Assembly (NCBI GenBank): GCA_963682025.1
Contig: OY821518.1
Span: 238,084,204-238,148,203, forward strand
Source of the DNA: Cordilura impudica
Taxonomy: Eukaryota; Arthropoda; Insecta; Diptera; Scathophagidae
Length of the DNA stretch: 64,000 bases
Reading direction: 5' to 3'
Shown here in pieces: positions 56,487 through 64,000 of the stretch; positions within the stretch are counted from its first letter, which is position 1, and each line of letters starts with the position of its first letter. The notes under the pieces are model-generated. The model worked only from the letters and a program-made list of their open reading frames with translations, was not told the DNA's origin and searched no databases. The position numbers and the translations under genes are program-made.

Positions 56487-57655
56487 CAATTGATTTTCAG
56501 AAAACATCAATGGAATTTCAGAAAGTATCACCTGTATTTCAGAAATTCTCAATAGTATTTCAGAAAACATCAGTTGTATTTCAGAAATCATCAATTGAAC
56601 TTCAGAGAACATCAATTGAACTACAGAAAACATCAATTGATTTTCAGAAAACGTCAATTGAATTTCAGAAAGTATCAACTGTATTTCAGAAAGTCTCAAT
56701 TGAATTTCAGAAAACATCACTAGAATTTCAGAAAACATCTATTGAACTTCAGAAAACATTAATTGAGTTTCAGAAAACATCAATTGAATTTCAGAAAACA
56801 TCAATTGAATTTCAGAAAACATTAATTGAATTTCAGAAAACATCAATTGAACTACAGAAAACATCAATTGATTTTCGGAAAACGTCAATTGAATTTCAGA
56901 AAGTATCAACTGTATTTCAGAAAGTCTCAATTGAATTTCAGAAAACATCAATAGAATTTCAGAAAACATCTATTGAACTTCAGAAAACATGAATTGAGTT
57001 TCAGAAAACATCAATTGAATTTCAGAAAACATCAATTGAATTTCAGAAAACATTAATTGAATTTCAGAAAACATCAATTGAATTTCAGAAAACATGAATA
57101 GAATTTCAGAAAACATCAATTGTATTTCAGAAATCATCAATTGCATTTCAGAAAACATCAATTGAATTTCAGAAAACATCAATTGAGTTTCAAAAACATC
57201 AAAAAAGCTTCTGAAATTCAATTGATGTTTTCTGAAATTCAATTAATGTTTTCTGAAATTCAATTGATGTTTTCTGAAATTCATTTGATGTATTCTGAAA
57301 TTCAATTGATGTTTTCTGAAATACAATTGATGCAATTGCTGTTTTCTGAAATTCAATTGATGTTTTCTGAAATTCAATTAATGTTTTCTGAAATTCAATT
57401 GATGTTTTCTGAAATTCAATTAATGTTTTCTGAAATTCAATTGATGTTTTCTGAAATTCATTTGATGTATTCTGAAATACAATTTATACTTTCTGAAATT
57501 CTACTGATGTTTTCTGAAAATCAATTGATGTTTTCTGAAATTCAATTGATGTTTTCTGAAATACAATTGATGCAATTGATGTTTTCTGAAATTCAATTGA
57601 TGTTTTCTGATTTTCAATCGATACTTTCTGAAATTCAATTGATGTTTTCTGAAAT
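56487..57655. repeat. Inverted 21-bp satellite array
   Basis: About 700 bp of 21-bp units (ATTTCAGAAAACATCAATTG, 56487-57190) are followed, across a 15-bp turn with AAAAAAGCTTCTG, by about 450 bp of the same unit in reverse orientation. The unit is a multiple of three, so both strands show long frames (FQKTSIE and MFSEIQL heptads). These are not evidence for a protein. Confidence 0.92.
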
Positions 57656-59583
57656 CATCAACTTTCTCACTAGCAAAAAATTATTATATTTGTTAAATTT
57701 TCATATACCGCACGAAAAAAAAACGCACAAAACAAATCGCACAAAAAGAAAACGCACATAAAAAGGCCGCACAAAACAGGTTTAGGTGTACTTTTGAAGA
57801 AAATCTACTTTTTTAAGAAAAGGTACTGAATCACTTTCTGAGTCGAATTAGCGATGTCCACCTGTCTGTGTTGCCATGTGAACCTTGTTATCGAACTACA
57901 AATCGCGAATATAAATATATTTTTAGATTTTTTCGAGTTTAACATAAAACTTATTGAAATCAGTGCCATACAAATGACTTAAAGTGCCCTATAAAAAAGA
58001 TATTACATCGATTTTTCTAAAATTTGGTAAATATATATTTTTGAGATAAATAAATGACTTTGCTAAATAATGGCACGTTTGAGCGGAATTGACGAACTGC
58101 TAAAAAAATCCACAAAAAGTGAGCAAAATATCATCGTTAAAAAAAATATATATATTCGAAATTTTCGCGAAGACTTAATAGAATTTTTGGCGATTTTGTT
58201 TTTTGTGCTATTATTTTTTTTATCGGGATTGAAAGTACTAAAAAACGGAGCGGTTTTCGAGTAACGACTATTTTATTGTACCCTTTACCACTCTGCGGTC
58301 AGGGCATAATAAATTTGTGCTGATGTTTGTAACTACCAAAAATATATAACCTAGACCCATCTTTTATTATACCGATCGATGTCAGCGATGTCCATGTGTC
58401 TGTGTATCCATGCAAATCTTGTAATCAAACTACAGGCGTCTGTCTAATTGTCGCATTCGTTATCGAAAGTTTTCGATTGAAATTATTTTTTTATTTTCAA
58501 AAAAAAAAAAAAAAAATAAATAAATATATATATATATATATTAAGAATTATGGGAAGCAGTTTTATATGGCGGATATGCCTAAGAATTGTTTTGTTGGGT
58601 TTATTTTTGGACTACTGATTAATGGATGTAATAAGCACACACAAGTGATTCTGAGTCGATCGGTATATAAAATAATGGGTCTAGGTCAACAATTTTTGGT
58701 AGTTAACAACATCAGCACAAACTCACTATATCCTGACCACATAGAATTTTTTTGACAAGGATTTTATTTTTGCCAATTTCGAGAAAAATGGGATTTTTGT
58801 GAAATATTCTGTAAATGTACTCTCCCTAAATACTTTGTATCAAAAATTCATCACATTTCTAATTTTCAATGTTATATTTTATCTTAATAGCCTAGGGTTT
58901 CGGAAAAAAATATGACCCTATTAACCCTTTTGGAATTGGGGTCACATATGACCCCAAGCCAATAAAAGACAATTTATTCAAAAAACTCAAATATTTTGTT
59001 ATTGCTGTTGAATTTTTAGACCCGACGCTAAAAATATAATAACCAGATATGTAGAACTTCCGTTCCTAAAATTTGGGATATATCCGAGAACTTTAACCCA
59101 TTATTTTCCAAGGCCAGCTTTTGATTTTCATATATTTTTAAATTAAAATTTCCGAAAACGAGTTTTTCTATTAAACTCGATGAAATAACTATTTAGAATT
59201 TGAGAAAAATAATTCGGGTTAACTTCAGTGCTCCTGAAATCAAAATAATCCATTGTGATATATTTTTGGTGCAATTATCTGCTTACTGCTCCCGAATATA
59301 AATAAAAACAACTTTTAACCAATTTTGTTATAAAAATATTTTATGTATAAAAACTATCTATATTTTTCTAAATAAAATAAGAAGACCCACAAATGACCCA
59401 AAACTAATAAAAGACAATTTATTCAAAAGAATATGAAATATAAATTTTTTTTTTATTTATTTTGGTGTATTTAAGGATGATTTAGTGTGCGATTCAAATT
59501 GTTGTCTGTAATCACTTTTTTCCCTTCATATATTGAAGGGTCATCCTAATATCCATATTAATAATAAATTTTCATATTTACAG
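57656..59583. repeat. G6P intron 3, last part: HINE remnants and interspersed repeat
   Basis: About 57826-58020 is a degraded HINE core. 58278-58460 is a HINE head in plus orientation and 58545-58750 a HINE head in minus orientation, an inverted pair. 58750-58985 matches 30993-31200 inverted, and a shorter piece recurs near 59385-59430. No gene. Confidence 0.55.
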
Positions 59584-59702
59584 GCTTTTAAATGGTGTGG
59601 CGATCCGATGTACTTAAAACATGAAAGTACTCCAGTTTTTTCGCTCTGTCGTGATTTTGGCTATATCTTAGGTGTAGCTTTATCATGTCCTCTAGCTAAA
59701 AA
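59584..59702 (+). CDS. G6P: Glucose-6-phosphatase, exon 4
   Basis: Acceptor ATTTACAG. Reads AFKWCGDPMYLKHESTPVFS then LCRDFGYILGVALSCPLAKK, matching the human KAQRWCEQPEW...TPFASLLKNLG region. Donor AAAAA|GTATGT splits a codon. Confidence 0.88.
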
Positions 59703-59772
59703 GTATGTTATACATCGATTTTATTCCAGTAAAATTTAATAATTAATAATTCAAACTAAATTTTCTTTTAAG

Positions 59773-59959
59773 TTATAAAAATGCATCTCATAGCTGGCTT
59801 AAACGCCTTCCAATATTATTATTTATGGAATTTTCAAATGGAGTTTTTCGATCATTTACACCCAAACAATATGGACGTTTCTGGTTTGTGGCATATGAAT
59901 TATTAAGAAATTGTTTACATACATTTGCATTGTTGACTATTTTACCAAAATTGGATAGT
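59773..59959 (+). CDS. G6P: Glucose-6-phosphatase, exon 5 (C-terminus)
   Basis: Acceptor TTTTAAG. Reads NYKNASHSWLKRLPILLFME, a last membrane segment (CLHTFALLTIFTKIG) and TAG at 59957-59959. No di-lysine ER-retention signal is evident at the end. Confidence 0.82.
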
Positions 59960-60000
59960 AATTAAAGTATAGTTATTTATTAAAATTTATCTGCAAATTT

Positions 60001-60006
60001 AATAAA
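60001..60006 (+). terminator. Polyadenylation signal of G6P
   Basis: AATAAA about 40 bp after the stop, followed by further A-rich AATAAAA motifs. Confidence 0.5.
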
Positions 60007-60199
60007 AACCAATAAGAAAAAATAAAATAATCTATTTGTTAAAAATAAAATATATCTTAAGTGAGAATTTTTCTGTAGAAAAATGTCATGGAATGTGATA
60101 AGTTTTCTAAACAAAGGGGGGTTTCAGTATGTGAGATTTTTTCTACAAGAAAAATTTTATAGAATGTTAGAACTTTTGTGTAAGGAAAATTTAACACAA

Positions 60200-60571
60200 T
60201 CTATAATATTAATAGGCTAGGCGATTTCTTGTGAGCGATGTTTTATTCTACCGTTTTATTCCGATTTTGACCAAACGTATATTATTTGAAAGGTATTTCT
60301 TTTTAGCCATTTTGCAGATTTACAGATTTTTAAATTTTTTCCTTTATTTTGTGTAAATTGCATTTAAAGTTGCTACTAACACACATAAAATTATACAATG
60401 CTATGTGTGTGTTTATTAAATTTGTTAATGTGTTTGTAATAAAAATGAGTTTGATTTTTTGTGTTTATTTGTGAATTGGCTATAATTGATTAGCATACCT
60501 TTGGGGTCTTTAATGAAAAAATAAAATTTCCTAGAATTTGCACTCGAATTTCGAGGGCTGGAATCTGCTAG
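60200..60571 (+). mobile_element. Small non-autonomous Helitron, copy 2
   Basis: Starts A|TCTATAATATTAATAGGCTA and ends with hairpin CTCGAATTTCGAG, then GGCTGGAATCTGCTAG|T. The 5' TC, 3' CTAG, hairpin 12-14 bp before the end, and insertion between A and T are all canonical. Confidence 0.82.
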
Positions 60572-61287
60572 TGTAATATTATTTGTAAAGAAAAAGTGAA
60601 GAAATGTTTCATGAATTGTGAAAAATGTTCGAGAATGGGAGAATTTTTTTTCTAAAGTGTTTCCGCCTATGAGATATATCAATTTAGTTTACGGGAGATA
60701 GACGCATGGTCGCCTTAAGTAGAAAAATATAGAAACAATGTAACAATTATAAAATAACAATTATTACAATGTTTAATATAATCACTGATGAAGGCACAAT
60801 GCCAGAAACCATTTCGATTAAGAATACAGAGTAATTATTATTTTAGGAAATATATGCTTTTTTGTTTACCACGCACCATTAAAAAATACGTTTTTAATTT
60901 CATCGGGTATAAAACAAATGTAAATGCGATTAAATAAAGCAAATCTTATTTTTTTGAAATAATTGACTTAAATTTTATTAATAAAAATAATAAATAAATT
61001 ATTCGGTATTTTTTGTTTTAACTTAAGCGCTGATAACAAAAATTAAAAAAAAAAATTAAAAAATATTTAAATAAATACATGTTCTAATTTGCATTTCTGT
61101 TACTTAAATCTTTTTTTTTTTTCGTTATAAAATTTGACTAAAAATTTTATTTTACATATTGTAATATTTTACAATATCTTTAATACATTTTTTACATATT
61201 TAGATTTTAAAATTTGTAAATTTTTAAGTAAATGCCTGATTAACTGCGGGTATTTTCTAAAATTATAGTTTTTTTGTATTACAACAT
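60572..61287. repeat. Space between G6P and Duox
   Basis: 60703-60890 is one diverged arm of the palindromic MITE at 27425-28206 (ATCACTGATGAAGGC, ACCACGCACCATT). The rest is AT-rich and should contain the Duox 3' UTR. A minus-strand AATAAA lies at 61146-61151. Confidence 0.55.
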
Positions 61288-61416
61288 TTAACCAAAATTC
61301 TCGAAATGATGTATGAAATAGGGAAGTTTTCGCGTTTTGTTAACTTCATCACATGCTGACATAACACTCTTTGTCAAGGGTCTTGGACCGCAAGAAAATA
61401 CGCCGATTTTAGAAAC
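61288..61416 (-). CDS. Duox: Dual oxidase, last coding exon
   Basis: Duox is a membrane NADPH oxidase that makes hydrogen peroxide, for example at insect epithelia. The exon starts after acceptor CAATTAG and encodes 42 residues and TAA: VSKIGVFSCGPRPLTKSVMS then ACDEVNKTRKLPYFIHHFEN, ending FG. The SCGP box belongs to the NADPH-binding site and the HHFENF end is invariant in Duox proteins (human: HHYENF). Only the last two coding exons are in the window. The gene converges on G6P. Confidence 0.92.
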   Translation of the reverse strand, partial: VSKIGVFSCGPRPLTKSVMSACDEVNKTRKLPYFIHHFENFG

Positions 61417-61484
61417 CTAATTGAAGGAAAAAAGAAATGAAAATTAATTGATCATTAAATGAAATAATTAATTGTGCACTTACA

Positions 61485-61612
61485 TATGAATGTTTCTTTT
61501 GTACAAATTTTAAGAAACTGGACATATCTGGTCGACCAAAATGATTGACAGCCTTGAGACCGGTAAATATAGAAGTTTTCGATAAACGTTGGAAATGATT
61601 TTCGCAAATGTA
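61485..61612 (-). CDS. Duox: Dual oxidase, penultimate coding exon (apparent 1-bp deletion)
   Basis: Reads YICENHFQRLSKTSIFTGLK then AVNHFGRPDMSSFLKFVQ, like human Duox YICERHFQ...SLFTGLRSITHFGRP. Acceptor CAG (61613-61615) and donor AT|GTAAGT (61484) are good. The exon is 128 bp. With a phase-0 start it leaves two extra bases, while the next exon needs phase 0. One base appears to be missing in the AAAG run at about 61496-61498. As written, the frame would end early in the last exon. Confidence 0.85.
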
Positions 61613-63518
61613 CTGAAAGAAGAGAAAAAATGTTAATTATGTTTTACCGAGCGGTTGGATTAAAAGGTGGGTGGGTCTAAGTCCAATATATTTGGCAGTT
61701 ACAAATATCAGCACAAGCTTATTATATCCTGATCAACAAGTGATTTTATCAACAAGTGATTCTATTAAGAAATGGCTCGGTTAAAAGAGACTTAACTTCT
61801 ACGATAAAATCATTGAACAAACAAATGCCGATTTTGAAGACTTTGAGAATGGATAAAATATTAGAGAAATGAGATAAAGATTTTTTGTTGCTCAAAAAGT
61901 CGCCGATTTTTTGATCCGTCGTCGTAACATAGCATGGGCCTACTAATTTATGACTTGTTTTCCCACTGATATTAGACAGGGTTTTCTCTGAATTCGAATA
62001 CCACACGTCATAACTTTGTGATATTCTGGCCTTTTTCGGCTGATAGGATTCCATATGTCTTTCTCTATGGACATGGTCCCTTGTTTCCAGCTGCGGGACA
62101 TTTGATATCAACAAATCGAATTTAAAAGCGTATTTTTAATTATATCACTTTCGTCATCAATTTAGGTTTGAACTACGAGTATATAAAAAAAGAATGAGAA
62201 TTCGTTTCTTGTTATTTTTTAACAAGCTACATTAATTTTCGTTGACGGGGGATGACGACAATTTTTGTTGTTTTGCAAAAATGGATTAAAATTAATATAG
62301 AGGACTAATAAATATTTGTTTTTCACAAGGAAAACAAATGATGAAATTAAAGTAGAATTTGCCGAAGTAAATGGGAAATTTATCAACATCAGTTGAACTT
62401 AAATGAGGCCGAACCGGCGCACAGTGGACAATATTTTGAGAAGGCGACCAAAAATCATTTTTTTTTGTTACCGATTTTAAAGTTATGTTATTCATTTGAA
62501 AGTAAATACTAGTAAACCTCGGGAGCCAAAAAATTACGACTCTATCTCAACTATATCAGCGAACAGGGTCTTCGAAAATGGGCTTTCTCAGTATTTTGCT
62601 AAAATTAAAAATTTCTTTGTAAATTTTTATTTTTGAATGACTGTAGCTTTTTTGGTATAAAAGATTTTGAAGCGAAATAAATTTTGTATAATTTTATGGC
62701 TTCCATACTATTAATGTTAAAAATGTAAAATCACTGAGTCATTCTGAAATTGAAAAAAAAATTTTTTTTAAAAAAGGTCAAAATTTTCCGAAAATCTACT
62801 TAATAGAGCATAACTCCTGCCAGTCAAAAGCAGTCAGAAAAAATCTTGCACTCTTCTATAGTCCGAACCCTCCCCTATACTCTTATACCCCATTATACAC
62901 CCGCCAGTTTCCGCCCGTATGCACCAGAACAATTTTTCTGACCCAAGGTTAGATATTTTCTGCAAAATTTATGAATACAAAAGTTGTCCACTATGTGGTT
63001 AGGATATATTAAGTTTGAGGTGATGTTTGTAACTGCCAAAAATATTGGACCTTTATCCATTTTTTATTAGACTGATCGACTCAAAAACACTTTCTGAGTC
63101 GATTAATCGATGTCCGTCCGTCCGTATGAGTGTTATGAATACAAAAGTTGGTCGTACCGGTGCACCGCGGTGTATTTTTTTGCGTGTCGGTAGAGTTGTC
63201 AGGAGTTGTTATATACTTATAAAAAGGGTTGAGATATAATGCGCTTAATTGTTACAGGTACATTTACATAGATATCTTTCAAAAACATTAATAGTCTGAA
63301 TTAGAGTTATATAGTTTGAATACCTGACAAAATGGGAAACAATTTAAATAACAGGTAAATGGTAAATGGTATGCTTCACCTTTTAAAAGGGGTTAGGGTG
63401 TGGGTTTTTTATGCTTCTAAAAGTGGTAATAAAAGATAAAAATTTTTATTTTACATAATTGCAAGAAAGAGTATTTATAATAATTTTTCCACAATTATTA
63501 TTCATTACAATTTGTGCA
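61613..63518. other. Probable Duox intron, no confirmed gene
   Basis: No further Duox exon is recognisable up to 64000, so this is probably intron. It holds HINE head fragments at about 61680-61740 (inverted) and 62985-63130, and otherwise AT-rich sequence. Confidence 0.45.
61749..62114 (-). other. Unrecognised open frame of 121 codons
   Basis: I do not recognise it. It is basic and polar (HRERHMESYQPKKARISQSY, SDVWY-like DVWYSNSEK) with a stretch TTTDQKIGDFLSNKKSL. It lies between the last Duox exons and the rest of that gene, on the Duox strand, but does not resemble any oxidase domain. A TE fragment or chance frame is most likely. Confidence 0.25.
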
Positions 63519-64000
63519 ATGGCTAAGTACTGTTACAGAGATCTGGCAGATATTTATTTTCAACGAAATGATGTAGACGATGTAATTTTGCACATAGTGA
63601 GCAACGACTTCTTTAAGAATTGTAACCTAGAAGACATTGAAATGCACAAAGGAAAAATTACTAATTTTGCATCGAATTTGAAAAGACGGTACATTGAATG
63701 CTCTCATAGCAAGGCAAAGATGTACAAACGTTACCAAGACTGGTTAATAAAGGAACTTATTTTTGAGAGTGCATATACAACTGCCAACGAAAGTGGAAAA
63801 AAGGGTCGACCAGCAAAACCAATTGACGGATGTAGTGAAAGAGCTCGAAGGCGCAAGCTGGAGAATATCAATGAAGAAATTTCTCAAAGAATTATTAAGG
63901 ATTCATTTTTGCACCATATTCAACCAACCCAAAATAATAAAAAGAAAATTGAAATAATTGAAAAAATAGTAGAAGCGAGCCCAAGGCGCACAAAGAGGAT
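63519..64000 (+). CDS. Unrecognised ORF, open at the window edge (probably TE-encoded)
   Basis: From ATG 63519 the frame is open for 160 codons to the window end. The N-terminal half is polar and helical (CYRDLADIYFQRNDVDDVIL, NFASNLKRRYIECSHSKAKM). A basic linker then carries GKKGRPAKPIDGCSERARRR, and a Lys/Glu-rich part follows. The GRP-KP(F)--CS-RS-RRK motif reminds me of multicopy, TE-associated proteins in arthropods and cnidarians, but I cannot name the family. Codon use is less AT-biased than the surroundings, so the frame is real or recently was. Its full length and any terminal repeats lie outside the window. Confidence 0.5.
   Translation, partial: MAKYCYRDLADIYFQRNDVDDVILHIVSNDFFKNCNLEDIEMHKGKITNFASNLKRRYIECSHSKAKMYKRYQDWLIKELIFESAYTTANESGKKGRPAKPIDGCSERARRRKLENINEEISQRIIKDSFLHHIQPTQNNKKKIEIIEKIVEASPRRTKR

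Noticed and set aside
56510..57761. Long frames of 160 and 213 codons on the plus strand
   Set aside because: They are translations of a 21-bp tandem repeat. Every frame lacking a stop in the unit stays open, on both strands.
58070..58264. 64-codon frame with a hydrophobic stretch
   Set aside because: AT-rich intronic sequence, no homology, next to HINE remnants. Probably chance.
61749..62114. 121-codon minus-strand frame as another Duox exon
   Set aside because: It does not resemble any peroxidase, EF-hand, ferric-reductase or NADPH-binding segment and lacks the residues that precede YICENHF in Duox.

Overview
The window looks like part of a nuclear chromosome of a higher fly, probably a calyptrate dipteran (inference). 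It is AT-rich, its introns are many kilobases long and packed with transposable elements (TEs), and two genes are recognisable as fly-type orthologues: a glucose-6-phosphatase (G6P) and the 3' end of the dual oxidase Duox. I see no tRNA, rRNA, prokaryotic or CRISPR feature.

Layout. 1-829: end of a Tc1-type transposon. 830-5752: non-coding, C-poor, with a 708-bp Harbinger derivative (2328-3035). 5753-49081 (+): one five-exon gene for a 1,095-residue protein I cannot name. Exon 1 (5753-7501) is large, exons 2-4 lie at 17977-18849 and exon 5 at 48170-49081. All four introns are phase 0. The predicted protein is disordered-looking and has nine SUMO-acceptor consensus sites and three SUMO-interaction motifs. 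Intron 1 (10.5 kb) holds an I-clade LINE, LINE fragments, long (ATTTTT)n tracts and Helentron-like HINE elements. Intron 4 (29.3 kb) is a TE nest. It contains a Jockey LINE, a Tc1 relic, a foldback element holding a 271-bp perfect inverted repeat, a second I-like copy, and a CR1/Jockey-like LINE cut into three. One cut is a 5.9-kb hAT-like element, itself carrying a smaller hAT and two HINEs. The other is a Ty3/gypsy element whose 3' LTR carries an apparently intact DD41D mariner.

49082-52390: intergenic repeats, including a small non-autonomous Helitron. 52391-59959 (+): G6P in five exons, 339 residues. Its 6.3-kb third intron holds a palindromic hAT composite and an inverted 21-bp satellite. 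61288-61612 (-): the last two coding exons of Duox, convergent with G6P, with an apparent one-base deletion. 61613-64000 is probably Duox intron and ends with a reading frame, probably TE-encoded, that is open at the window edge.

The host genes are an ER glucose-6-phosphate hydrolase-like protein, a membrane NADPH oxidase and a putative nuclear SUMO-linked protein. They have no obvious joint function. The rest is layered transposon history, dominated by inverted-repeat structures, several of them inside introns of genes that should be transcribed.
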